Below are positions 32,046-42,648 of a DNA stretch of 64,000 bases, one piece after another. Source of the DNA: Laccaria trichodermophora (lineage: Eukaryota; Basidiomycota; Agaricomycetes; Agaricales; Hydnangiaceae); assembly GCA_018417955.1 (NCBI GenBank), contig JACTVC010000037.1, positions 372,001 to 436,000 on the forward strand, written 5' to 3'. How positions within the stretch are numbered: the first letter of the stretch is position 1; each line of letters begins with the position of its first letter. The notes below the pieces were generated by a model. The model did no database searches. It was not told where the DNA came from and saw only the letters and a program-made list of their open reading frames with translations. The position numbers were made by a program, and so were the translations under genes.

Positions 32046-32224
32046 TGGAGTGTCGGGCCTCGACACTCCAAGCACTGAGGATGCTTGTTTGGTCGTGTTT
32101 GGCAAGAGCTTGGGAGTAGATACACAGTTTGTACGCGGTGATCAACCATCATCATCGATCCATCCGCACTTCACCGTGTTTCTGCGTGAGGAGCCTTTCC
32201 CATTCATCACTCGGCACCTCTCCA
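32046..32224 (+). repeat. 3' LTR
   Basis: 179 bp, same borders as the 5' LTR, followed by the right target duplication GCGG (32225-32228). Confidence 0.95.
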
Positions 32225-32228
32225 GCGG

Positions 32229-32675
32229 ACGATAGATTGAGTCTTCATGGCACATCACTTCTACCAAATCTCAGCCATGGGCACGTAAGATTGGGGTGAA
32301 ATCTATCCTTCCGAGATACGTGGGGACAATGTGGGGGTAGCACAGAGAAATTCTAGGGAAAAGAAATGGGACAGAAGGCTCGGGCCGTTCAGAACACCTC
32401 TCCAGAGTAAGTATATATACTAGGCGCTATGAGCACAAAGTCTGCAGCGACTCATCGACAATGACTTTGGACAGTATTTTTGTGAGGACGTTGTAGGCGG
32501 TTATTGCAATGATACCGAGCACAGAGAGAAAATTTACGGCTGAAAACATATTTTTAAGGAGATAAATAGATAGATATATTCTGGATCCATCCTAATGAGG
32601 AACAACCGAAGTAAATAAATATTTACAATCTAATGGATTAGGGTGTTATGGTACGAAGGAGGTAGAACCGAAACT
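32229..32675. other. Intergenic, nothing recognised
   Basis: No coding signal. AT-rich around 32540-32650. Confidence 0.35.
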
Positions 32676-32817
32676 TGAACCGGCGGTGAAGCGCCTCCAG
32701 AGGCGCTTCACCACCGGTTCAGGTTCAGCGATGATTCAGCGTGTTCCCACGGTTCAGACGAGAAATCAACATCTTTGAACCGTTTCCGAACCGTTCGTTG
32801 AATCGTCGCTGAACCGC
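32676..32817. repeat. Pair of nested palindromes rich in GAACCG
   Basis: First hairpin: 22-nt arms 32676-32697 and 32700-32721 (TGAACCGGCGGTGAAGCGCC and its complement) with one mismatch and a 2-nt loop. Second: 32722-32741 (GGTTCAGCGATGATTCAGCG) and 32798-32817 (inverted, two differences) enclose about 56 nt with further AACCG/CGGTT words. Possibly a small foldback element; no target duplication was identified. Confidence 0.7.
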
Positions 32818-32899
32818 TCACTCTGACTCCCCCTATTGACCCACAACTACTTACTACCTCTCCTGATTCCAGTTTACCTTCGAGTTTACAAAACCCGTC

Positions 32900-34039
32900 A
32901 TGTCGAACCCTCTCCACATATCGCTTATTACCCAGAATGTATGGCCTGTTGCGGTGAAACTGAGTGGTACTAGTAAGTCCAAGGTTCTCACATCCCCGGT
33001 AATTCGTTTTGCATTATGTAAGAGCCGTATCGAGTCGCTGAATTCAATTTCTTAGCCTTTGTTGAAGTGCTATTTTGTTACTGCACTGCCAGAGGAATAT
33101 CAAGAAGATTTCGATTCTGCGAGAAAGGAATGGATGAAATACGCTTATTTAGAATTCAGAGAAACAAAAGTCCGCCGCGTCTCAAACATTTTAATCACCT
33201 GGAAAGATGATGGTAGTGCGTCGAGCAATGTAGGCAAGCTGCAGTCCGGCGAAGCAACGAAAATGTTTTTTGGGGGTTACGGCTGCACCAAGAGAATCTT
33301 CCTTTACGAATTCGGTCATGCTTTAAATTTCCAGCACGAGCACCAGCGCCCAGATAGGGCATCTTCGGGAATCCAGTTTTGCGATAAACCAGGTAATAAG
33401 TCCTGGACGGAAAACCGCTTCAATTTGGTCGACCCAGGGACACTTGCAGCCGCAAGTCTTCTGTTGGACAAGGACTCGATCATGATGCAAGTGGCCCCTT
33501 TCCCGTAACATCTGCCAGCTTTCTGACGCAGCAACTCTTTAGATACCCCATAAAAACGGCGAATATACAGTGAAGTGAGAAACTGTCTGCAACAGACAAG
33601 GCCTTCACGATGCTGATGTATCCAGGCCGTGAACCAGACGATATGACGATCGATGACGCCTTAAAAGCCGCCGGTATTGATTTTCAAGCAGACGACACTG
33701 AGGAGAAGCGTAAAAAAGGAAAGATTGCAACCGACATCAAGGCTTACGTTGAAGATGGGGACTACGAGAACGCCAGAAAAAAGTTCATCGCGTATAATAG
33801 AAGGGTCCTGAACAAGCTCAAATTCAAGCCACATTGCAATCATTCATGGCAGTCCGTTGACCTTATACGCAGTCTTTTACGACGAGAACAGGAAGCACAA
33901 GAAGGGCACGCAGATTAAGAACTTGAAGTCGGAAGTGGAAACTGAGGGCGATTTTGAGGATGATTTTGAGGATAATTTCAATTTGAGTACAGTGGTCAAA
34001 AAGGCGGTCGAATGGGTTTCCAACAATCCGAGTGATTAG
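32900..34039 (+). pseudogene. Zincin (astacin-like) metalloprotease, decayed
   Basis: ATG at 32900 (MSNPLHISLITQNVWP), first intron GTAAGT...TTCTTAG. The second exon contains the active-site region YEFGHALNFQHEHQRPDR. Astacin-like zincins have HExxHxxxxxHE, so the first zinc-binding His is Tyr here (TAC, one C-to-T step from CAC). After the next intron the frame shows YPI, then a TGA at 33571 where an aromatic residue is expected, then LSATDKAFTMLMYPG. A frameshift near 33840 precedes the last segment (LTLYAVFYDENRKHKKG, stop near 34039). These lesions make an active enzyme unlikely. Intact relatives are secreted or cytosolic peptidases of unknown role in mushrooms. Confidence 0.65.
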
Positions 34040-34452
34040 AACCTCGACAGTTAGGAGGAGTTACGAGTCCACGGCTGAATGATGATGATTCGTGTATGTC
34101 TGTGTTTATATCCAATGTTAGCCATTGTTTGCCTGAGGCCTCACTAGTATGTAATCATTCGTCTTACATGCTCTTTTTCTCCCAATGACACCTAGGCTTT
34201 TGCGTGATGCAGAGGCAGTATGAGTCACTGCGTGACGAGAAAATAGCCAAAGTCAGGAAATCTGGCGCAGCACGCGCCAGACTCCGACGTATTTCCACTC
34301 GAGGTATGGCTTACATACATGAGTAGTACTACGAGAATTTGTAGTAAAAAAGGAAGTGGGTGGGAGGGTGACGAGAAATGCATATGCTAGAACTAGATAA
34401 CGAGGTAAGATATCAAGACGAGGGCCTAGATTAAAAAATGGGAATCATACCT

Positions 34453-34520
34453 GGTTGAGGAGTGAGATGTCAAGACGAGAGCCTGGCGGAAAGGGGGCGT
34501 CTCAACCTCACTCCTCAACC
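34453..34520. repeat. Inverted repeat, 14-bp arms
   Basis: GGTTGAGGAGTGAG (34453-34466) and CTCACTCCTCAACC (34507-34520) are perfect complements around a 40-nt loop. A related word, TCAAGACGAG, occurs in the loop and at 34413. Confidence 0.7.
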
Positions 34521-35886
34521 GTGAGGGGTATATCTAAAAATTCCCGCTACGTTAGTAGTGGGTTTTGTGGTGCAACCTCGACTGGAAAGAAAATCACATG
34601 CCAATTTTTCCCATCACGCTTTTCATCCACTCGACGTGAAAGCCCACAGAAAGGTCACGTTTAACTTTCTAACCGCTCGACAGCGGAGAAGACGTTTCCC
34701 CACTATGTCATGTTCTTTCATTTAGGAGAAAGGTCATATACAGAAACAGATTTCATCGTTTGCAAGAGTAGATGTATCAGTTTGTCCATAAATTTTGTAT
34801 AAGTGTAATTCAATGTGCTGCAATTACTTACTATAAAGTGCCAGAGCTGGTGCATGAGAACAAGAGTGTCCATGTTGGACAATCGTTTAGATTTACTAAT
34901 GTATGTAACAGTCTTTGTTGAATATGAAAATGCGGGGGCTGCGAGGAGCTGGCTGAAGGCCGAGCGACGAGCAGCCATTGTAATTCAAATCAGAATTAAC
35001 TTAGATACTAAAACCTAGCCAAGTTGAAAATTGCTCGTCAGGCCGTGCAGCCCCTATCCCAAGCAGCAACTCTGACTACTATATGTTTCCTCTACATTAG
35101 TATTGGCCTTTGTCAATAAACCAAACTGTGAGGGAAAAAATTATGGTTTGATATTTCAGGTAGTCCACTAATCATCTGTGTTGGTAAGAATAGGTGACTA
35201 CAATATCCTTACGGGCATTCAGATCTGTGTGTATTTTGTGACAATTTTGTGAGCAGTATGAAATGCGGCTGCAAGGAGCCAGGGGGCCGAAGTCTGAGCA
35301 ATGAGCAGTTTTAAATTACTCAGAGAGTACTTGTATCTAATAAATATAATACTAAGACCATTTAACCCGGCCAAGTTGAAAACCAATTGAAAATGGGCCG
35401 TACTAGTAGCGGGCTATGCGGCGTGCTGCCCTATGTGGTTATAAATCAAGGCCTGTTAGTGCACATCCAAGCGTGGATCACGTGAGTTAAGGGAGAGACG
35501 AGCAGCGGCTCTGAGTCGTGTGTCAGCAGACACACGACTGAAGTTGTGCGCATGCAACTTAGCCTTGGACGGTTTTCATTGGACTTGAGTAAACAACTTG
35601 TTTAAACTCAATTATTCCGTTTACTGGCAGGGCGTCTCTGATTATCTCAAACACTCCCACTCGTTTCTTTTAGGTATCTGTTCTCGCGGCGCCAGGTCCT
35701 GCGCCCTGTGCCTCCCCAAGCCTTCTCCAGCCAGCCCCCTACTAGTACTGCGCGCCGATACCGAACTTGACAAATAAGCCAAACATATTGCATTCAAGGC
35801 CTCCAAGCCGTCCTAGCACCCCTAGATTCATCATCTACGATTTCCCATTGCCTTGTTCAAGAATTGAAGAAATACCTGACCTTATC
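34521..35886. other. Intergenic with a diverged ~330-bp direct duplication
   Basis: 34920-35050 and 35255-35400 share a series of blocks (AATGCGG, GGCTG(C), AAGGAGC/GAGGAGC, GAGCA, CCAAGTTGAAAA). They look like two old copies of the same segment. No gene seen. Confidence 0.4.
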
Positions 35887-36460
35887 TAGTGTTTGGAAGT
35901 CCGGTCTCGTGACTGGAAAAAGACCGTAACCAGACCGGACCAAGACTGCAAAAGACCGGACCTGCAGTTATGGTCTTTTATTTTTGAAATGTAAAGACCG
36001 CAAAAAAACCGGTTAACGTGAACCGGTTTGGACCGGTCTTTTGTAGCCCCTTAAATACCCTTTAAAACGCACCCAAGAATGTACGATTTGGTAAAAAAAC
36101 GAGAGAGATATGAATTAACATGTAAATTACTTTGGGGAATAATAGATGTACCAGACTTATTTTATAGAAGCACCAATTCCTATCGGAATTTAACGTTCTT
36201 GGGCTCGTTTTGAAGCTATTAAAAATGTTAATAAATTTACCGATTAATGATTTTAAAATATTGGCCTAAAGACCGGTCATAAACCAGTTAAAACCGATGC
36301 AGACCGAAACCGGTCTATAGACCGCAAAAAACCGCGGTCTGCGGTCTTTTTGCGGTCCGGTCTGGTCTTTTGACTTCTGGGGAAAATGCAGACCGGTTAC
36401 GGTTACGGTTAACGCCCCTGGGCATCAAAAAACCGGACCGAACCGGACTTTCAAACACTA
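35887..36460. mobile_element. hAT-type MITE, 574 bp, perfect 8-bp target duplication
   Basis: The ends are inverted repeats TAGTGTTTGGAAGTCCGGT and, inverted, TAGTGTTTGAAAGTCCGGT. Both sides are flanked by the identical octamer ACCTTATC (35879-35886, 36461-36468). TAGTG termini and an 8-bp duplication are diagnostic of hAT. The subterminal parts are dense in AGACCGG/CCGGTCT words on both strands; the middle is AT-rich; there is no coding capacity. Confidence 0.9.
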
Positions 36461-36509
36461 ACCTTATCTATCCTCTCAACTTTTTTCTGGATCGGAACTT
36501 CAGGTACGT

Positions 36510-37890
36510 ATGCTGAAAACTCCGGAACTTGAGCTTACTTGTAGCCAAATCACCAAGTTCTCAATGAATGTGGTGCCTCTCAACGTCGCAATGACCATTA
36601 ATTCTCCAAGAATTCCTTTGGAAATAGTGGAATCTGTGATCGACATCCTCAACGCAGATGACGAAATCGATGTCATAAAGGCATGTTCCCAAACCTGTAA
36701 AGCTCTTCTTCCCCGCTCTCGGAAACATATTTTTTCCAGGATCGATCTCGATCCCAGACGCAATAGCAGACATATATCCCCAAACCACGACAGTGAGGAT
36801 TCTCCTCCTCGCAGGATGAGATTATTCCTCGATCTCCTCGATCAGACGCCCGATATCGCATTCTACGTGCAAGATTTGGATTTATACATCTACCTAGAGG
36901 ATTCATACTGCCCCAGAACCATCTGTGCACTAAACATGCTCTCCAGCCTCACGGCATTCTCCCTCCGTCACGATTTCTCGGGTCAGTGGGAGATTTCAGT
37001 ACATTGAATTGGGGTGACCTCTGCCCCAAATTCATCTCCTGCATTCATCACATCATTAGCTCGCCCAAGTTGACCCAGCTCGAATTCGCATCTTTCACCA
37101 ACTTCCCTCTGTCCACTTTCTCCTGGTGCAGTGGCGGCCTCGAAGAGCTCTCGTTGTGGAGTGTTGAATTATCAACAAATGGTTCTACATTTCCGGTTAT
37201 GACTCCCCTTCGGTTGCGCGCGCTCTCCTGTGACGAAGCTGGCATGATTCTCGTAGGGCGAACACTGCTTATAAAATCCGAGTATCCCATAATTGATCTA
37301 ACTCTTGTCCATCGCTTCATTGCGTCTCTACATGAAGCAGGAGGTAACATTTGCATGAGAGAGATACTCTCTTCCTCTGAAGCCCTTACAGAGGTTCACT
37401 TGCATGGTACGTTCTCCTCCCCTTTCGTAAAAAGTACACTGTTAGAATGATTTATGCAGGGACAACCTCCCACACCTACCGGGGCGTCGGTCAATCCATA
37501 GCCTCCAAGTCTCTCAACACCCTCCAAACATTCCAACTTAGCATTTTCACCAGCTCCCTGAACCATAACATCATTCCCGAAATATGCACTGAGCTCAAAG
37601 TTCTCGCAGCTGCGCCCAACCTGCACCACGTCGCTATTCGTCTCAGTTTGGACATTCTTTATCAATTCCGAGCTGGCGTTCTACTTGCGCTCGATAATTT
37701 GCTCACTGGACCTGGCTTTCGCCAACTCCTAAACGTAGGATTTCATGTCAATGGGAGCGCCTCGCTAGAGTTGGGGGACGCTCATGAGTTTAAAGAAGCT
37801 ATGGAGCAGGTGATCCTGGAAGAAATTATTTCCCTTCCTCGGAGTGGGGTTCGAACCCTGGATACGTCGGTGACCCTCCAAAGCTTTTGA
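36510..37890 (+). CDS. F-box/LRR-like protein (one apparent frameshift)
   Basis: The F-box lies at about residues 33-75 (IPLEIVESVIDILNADDEID ... CSQTCKALLPRSRKHIF), a mushroom-type F-box that would bind Skp1 in an SCF ubiquitin ligase. Leucine-rich segments follow (LTQLEFASFTNFPLSTFSW, LEELSLWSVEL). A GT-AG intron (37409-37459) joins the last exon, which ends at 37890. Near 36985 the first frame closes (stop 37005-37007) and the continuation is in another frame with no usable intron between, so the gene has a frameshift or the assembly an error. The start may be 36510, 36567 or 36591. A 3' fragment of a paralogue lies at 42.65-43.0 kb. Confidence 0.65.
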
Positions 37891-38800
37891 ATTCGAGGTA
37901 TTCGGAATTGCTGGAGGTTATCTTTTGACGTGAGTATTTGAGCAAGATACTTACATCGGTGTAGGCTGCACGGAGGCTGACATATTCAGCCTAGGCGTGT
38001 TGTATCGTCAAATTATAGGTCATAGGCGTAATTTAAAGTGTATTGTCTTGGAGTCTGGACGTGTTCTCGTCCGTCTTTGCGCTGGCGTATCTTTCTCCAA
38101 ATGACCCATCTCCACATTCTGGAATTTCCGATGTCGTTTTTCCGAAGAAATTATGGGTGAGCCCTCGTTGCATTGACATTGCCCTCATATTTTTAGGTCC
38201 GACACCCCGACGTGCGACACCTCATTTTCCTCATGAACAGAGCACGGATCAAGTTAGTCAAAAAAAAAATCCCATACAACAAGGCAATGGTTGCACGGGA
38301 TGTTGACCAGTGCGCTATCCCTTCACACGGTCCACCAGCAGCTGTAGTATATCATTTGCGCGTGTTCCCCTCGGCAAGGAGGGGATACTCAGGCCTCCCC
38401 CACCCTGTACTCGGCATCCATGTTCAGCCACCTCTTGCAAAGTATTGCACTGCGTTTGCCGAGGCTTCTACCTGCGCTTTAAACTCGAAAGGTAGTGCAC
38501 CAACTTCCATTGTGCATATAAACTGTGTCAAGTGACTCGAACGGCTCCCATGCCCTTCTAGAATGTCGGAGCATTCTGGTTTCTCAAGCATCAAGGACAA
38601 AGATGTCCAGCCATCGACGGATTTCGTACCCGTCGGGTCTTGTGAGGCATTCGCAGACAGTTGACAGACAGCCTGCACGGATAACCTCATATCTTCTCAC
38701 AAGGCGATGTTCTCTCCAAATATAACTTAGATCCACGGTCCGGCTACTTATAAAAGTCCATCACCCAGATAGTCTTCACGTATCCCAGACCATCCTCGAA
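37891..38800. other. Intergenic, nothing recognised
   Basis: Open frames of 60-110 codons at 38043-38535 overlap in several frames and show no family features. The last 40 nt presumably hold the 5' UTR of the gene at 38801. Confidence 0.35.
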
Positions 38801-39418
38801 ATGCCGATCAGCGAAGGCGACCATTACATTCGCAATAAAGGATTTGGGGCTTATGTCCAGCGCGCACTCAATGAAGATACAAGTCTAAATCCCAAGAGCG
38901 TCATCGCAGTTCCACCCGGAGTGGAGGCCAATCTGGTAAGTCTTCAATCTCCTTCATATTTCATATTTCAAGCGTTTTTTGTTTGCCGTAGTGGTATATC
39001 ACAAAGGAGGGTGATTTCTATGTCCTCAAAGACAAGGGGGCCCCCGCGTTCGCCAAAGATAACCTCGTTTTTGTTTCGGTGGCCAAAGAATACGAGGTTG
39101 ACGTGAAGTGGAGACTCACTGAGGTTCCACACGAGGGACGAAATGTATACCTGTGGGGGTCCTATCGCATTTCAATTCTGAGTCACTTAATTTATTTCTT
39201 TCAGCATCGAGTCCGCGAACAAGCATGGGGGTTGGGTTTTACCCTCAGAAGAACCATATACCCAGGCGAGTGGTTAAAGGCCTTTTTTCACATCTTGTCA
39301 ATGCTTGAACCGTGGGTGAAAAAAATAGGTTGCCTTCCGCCCACTCATCGTAGGTCCGAGAGAGCCACCATTTTATCCCCCAAATCAGCTCTGGGTCATC
39401 ACTCCCTTGGTTGATTGA
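38801..39418 (+). CDS. Cospin-like (I66-type) serine protease inhibitor
   Basis: Four exons assemble to a protein of about 150 residues. Exon 1 is MPISEGDHYIRNKGFGAYVQ ... IAVPPGVEANL. Intron 1 is GTAAGT...CGTAG. Exon 2 (WYITKEGDFYVLKDKGAPAF ...) ends NVY. Intron 2 is GTGGGG...TTCAG. Exon 3 is IESANKHGGWVLPSEEPYTQ. Intron 3 starts GCGAGT and ends ATAG (GC-AG). Exon 4 is VAFRPLIVGPREPPFYPPNQ and ends VITPLVD. The short beta-strand pattern, GGWVLP and the length fit the small beta-trefoil serine protease inhibitors known from mushrooms (MEROPS I66). There is no signal peptide, so it is cytoplasmic. Target specificity cannot be read. Confidence 0.7.
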
Positions 39419-39789
39419 AGAAAGACTTGAGGGAATTGGACTGTACGTTCTTCTGATTTGTTGCAATAAACCTGTACGATACGTAGGAGAGGAAGGGGCT
39501 CAATTACTATGAAATTTGTTACCCAAGTAAAATTTCGAGCCGGCTAATTGTGATTTTGAGATACAGATAGGATGAGCTGGGAGTCCGATAACCTACGCAA
39601 GACACTTATTATACCTATTCAGACCGGCCCAGAGTTGACGTACGGCTGAAAGAATGTATCCGTTAAGTGCGGATGGCACTTATGAAGTCTACATATTGAT
39701 CTAATGCCCCTAATGCCTACGTACATGACCCCCTGAAAGACCAGCGACCCTCTGTTACTGGTGGCATTTTGTTGATAGCGGACGTAAAA
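39419..39789. other. Intergenic between convergent genes
   Basis: Non-coding 3' flanks of the inhibitor gene (+) and the protoglobin gene (-). No repeat seen. Confidence 0.4.
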
Positions 39790-40607
39790 TCATGTGCGAC
39801 GTGATATATACTGTATCAGTGCGCCGAGGCCGGCAATCCCCACCACGGAGAGGATAGCGAGTGGCTTGCTAATGGTGAAGGAGTCGCTGGATGCAGACTC
39901 CTGATCGGCAATATAGTGACGAGCAAAGAGATCGTTTTGTATCCAAAGGATCTACAGACACATGTCAGCATAGTGGAACGGCGACGACATGGAATAAATA
40001 TAACCTTATTAACAGCTCTTGCTACGGCGTTCTTGATGTCGTCGTCGAGGTCAGGATGGGTCATGACGGCGTTGAGGAGGATCTCCTCGACGTAACCGAG
40101 GAGAATAGCGCAGTGAATATATTCTACTCTCAGGGCAGGCTTATTCGAACTTGACAGAGACGAGTCAGACAAAAGATATGAGTATGTTGAAAAAAAGATA
40201 TCTCACCGATGCGAGAACCCAGCCTTCCCTGTGTGCATTAACCCTACCTTATCCAGATACTCCCAGCTTTGCCTCTTTTCGTAATCCATCGACACAAGTT
40301 TGACCAGATATTGTCCAAGGAAATCTTTACGGAATTTGATTTGTGGATGATCCTGTGTGAGTTCTTCGACATTGACTGGCGCGACGCCAGTGTAACCTGT
40401 TTGGCGAGGTACGAATGATTTGGCGGTGATGTCGAACGAGAGGAGCTTCTCGTAAACGGCCTCAAGAACGGCGGGGACTAGCGGGGCGACCACGCCGCGC
40501 GAAGAATGTAACGCAGCAGCATCATCTGAGGAAAATTCAATGAAATCTCGCAGGTATTGAACTCGCGTGGGCAGGTCCTGTAGAGAGGAGGCGGATATGT
40601 GTTGCAT
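39790..40607 (-). CDS. Tail-anchored protoglobin-domain protein
   Basis: Start at 40607 (MQHISASSLQDLPTRVQYLR). The globin part contains FIEFSSDDAAALHSS, SFDITAKSFVPRQTGYTG, QIKFRKDFLGQYLVKLVS and SWEYLDKVGLMHTG. After a GT-AG intron comes LRVEYIHCAILLGYVEEILL; after another, ILWIQNDLFARHYI. The protein ends with a hydrophobic helix (LAILSVVGIAGLGALIQYI) and a short basic tail SRRT, a tail-anchor layout. Fungal protoglobin-domain proteins bind haem in a globin-sensor-like fold; their role is unknown. HTG in the KVGLMHTG segment is a candidate proximal-His region. All splice joints keep the frame. Confidence 0.75.
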
Positions 40608-40794
40608 TGATGGAAGGAGACTCTTGATATGTTTTCTGGTGAGATCTATCTGGTTCTTATAGAAAATAAAGTGGGTCTCGACCAATCGAATGCCTTCAGT
40701 TTTTCCGGGATGACCCGCGAAAGAATCAAGCTGGATGAAAAATAATGATCCGTCGTCGGGGCTGCACGGATATGGGCCTGGGCATTTTCAGACT

Positions 40795-41793
40795 TCAGGC
40801 AACGAGTAAAGCGCAGACGCCTAGAGCCACTTTCTTCAGAAAGTTGACATTGATTTGTTCAATAAGCATGTTGTAAGCATGAAAAGCTGAGGTGGTGCGA
40901 TACTGAGCACAGAAGTCGACGAAGCAAAGGTGGTCGTGTGATGAAGTTGTCCACCGAGTCGGGCGACCCTAACAATGTTAGTAAGAGTTAGTAACAGCCC
41001 TTCGTCACCATCGCAAACTTGTATTTAATAGCTACCGCACACCCCCGCACGCTCGATCTTATAAAAGTTTTGAGGGTGGAGGGAACTGGGCGGACTCTGG
41101 ACGGAAGTTTGATGAACTTTGATCAGATTCAAGCATCTTTCTAGTCAAAAAACGTAAGTCAACGTCGCATTGAATCCAGTCGAAAATACTCACGTCCACA
41201 AAGCGAGCCCCTTCGCCTCTGGTCATTTCCATCCAGATGGCCAATTGTCTGCAGTTGGTCTGCAGCGCCGTCGTCAGGAAGGTACAAATTACGTCAGCCC
41301 CTCCGTCCCTCTCGGAACAAAAAAGTTTACCCCGCGGGCTCCGTAACACGAGTAAGCGACTTTGTCTCCCGTTCACGGAAGAGACTACTCACCCGATGTG
41401 ATTACTAGCAGTACCTAACCTGCCGTTGGAAACACGATGGAAGGCCTACTCGGTGTAGAAGCACCTCCCCTCGTTGTTCGACGTTTCCTCCACCTATCCA
41501 TAATGAACATGTCATGCCGTCGACGAGAGTAACGGCTTACCCAACTTGATTAACGCTCAACATGCCCGCCACTCCTATCACGCATGCTCCGCTGAAAACC
41601 ACACAAACATACTCGAGGTCAGACGTGTGCAAGTCGGTAATGGACGAGTTGTTGAGGTTGTGGGCGTGGAGTGGGGGCTACAACAAGTAAGTGAAATTGC
41701 AATCTGAAACGCGGCAAAGAACTTACTCGACCTTATGGCGCTCATCGCCGTCCTCGTTTGACCTTGCCTAAGTCCATTCTCGACACAGTACAC
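40795..41793 (-). CDS. Candidate multi-exon gene, unrecognised
   Basis: Several minus-strand stretches look like exons: SSITDLHTSDLEYVCVVFSG followed by ACVIGVAGM (41.5-41.7 kb), TTALQTNCRQLAIWMEMTRG (about 41.25 kb) and DHLCFVDFCAQYRTTSAFHA to a hydrophobic C-terminus KKVALGVCALLVA (stop 40795). GTAAGC, GTGAGT and CTAG sites occur between them, but I could not join all exons in frame. It could be one small membrane protein gene or the debris of one. Confidence 0.25.
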
Positions 41794-41799
41794 TCACTA

Positions 41800-42648
41800 G
41801 CCGGTCGCCGGTATTGTTTCTACAAGCTAGTAACATTTAGCAATTTCTCGCTCTCGCCATTCACGAGTGATCTTCGATGCTGGACGTGTAGCTGTGTTGG
41901 ATTCTGCGCCAGGCGGATGTTGTCCGACTTGAGGCCATATATCAAGTATAGGCCTACTCGGGTCCGGCTCAGCCTGGGTTTCACCGCCAAAATCGATCTC
42001 AAAGCGAAGAAGCTAAGCCGACAGCTTCAACATTGCATCATTATTATTGGCTGGAGGCCGACGAGAGGACTGGGGACCCGAACAGACCCTAAAATAAGTG
42101 AAATTCAAGCGCCTGCGATAGTAAGTACATTCTTGTCCATACATCATTTAACGTTGGATCTTCCGTTGCAACCTCCCACAAAACTTCTCTGATGAAAGCG
42201 GCGATGGGAACAGACTTGCAGACGACAATTACAGTTCAAGTGGTGGGAATGGGAACACCTACTCTTTATTTCCCTGATCAGCCCTTTAAATTTTATTTGC
42301 AATTGTGTCGTTTTTGTGCATTTGGTTCGGAGCTGTTGGCTTGCCGGAAGCAGTAGTCTACCGTGTATTTACCGATTGTATATACTGATCCAAGGCCCTG
42401 CGCCCTTGGTATGAAGCCGTGTTCCTCCCACGAGATAAGCATAGCTCTGACCTTGGGACTTGATTTAAATTTAATCCCTCCCATAACAGAATATGTATGT
42501 ATGTAACTCACCAAATCACGTTCTGACGGACCTCCCCCCACACCCTGTTTTCGGAGTCCATCCGACAAGAGAGAAGATCGGACGATGATTATGGAAATAT
42601 TCACTGGTATTGGAGGGAGATCGTACTTGTCAGCGTATGCATAGCGTT
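41800..42648. other. Intergenic, nothing recognised
   Basis: Open frames up to 144 codons (41758-42192) have no domain and no convincing start context. Confidence 0.3.

Larger units (their letters stand above)
25405..32224 (+). mobile_element. Ty3/Gypsy LTR retrotransposon, 6,820 bp
   Basis: Two 179-bp LTRs (25405-25583 and 32046-32224) begin TGGAG and end CTCCA, with flanking GCGG on both sides. Order inside: primer-binding region, gag, -1 frameshift signal, protease, reverse transcriptase, RNase H, integrase, polypurine tract. RT-RH-IN order is Ty3/Gypsy type. LTR identity is 177/179. Two in-frame TGA codons (26646, 29459) interrupt otherwise full-length frames, so the copy is young but probably not autonomous unless the stops are read through. 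Confidence 0.93.

Noticed and set aside
36970..36995. An 18-nt intron (GTCAGT...TTTCAG) to rescue the F-box frame
   Set aside because: Far too short to splice, and its removal would not change the frame.
37845..37862. GGGTTCGAACCC resembling a tRNA T-loop box
   Set aside because: It lies in the coding end of the F-box gene and no cloverleaf can be formed around it.
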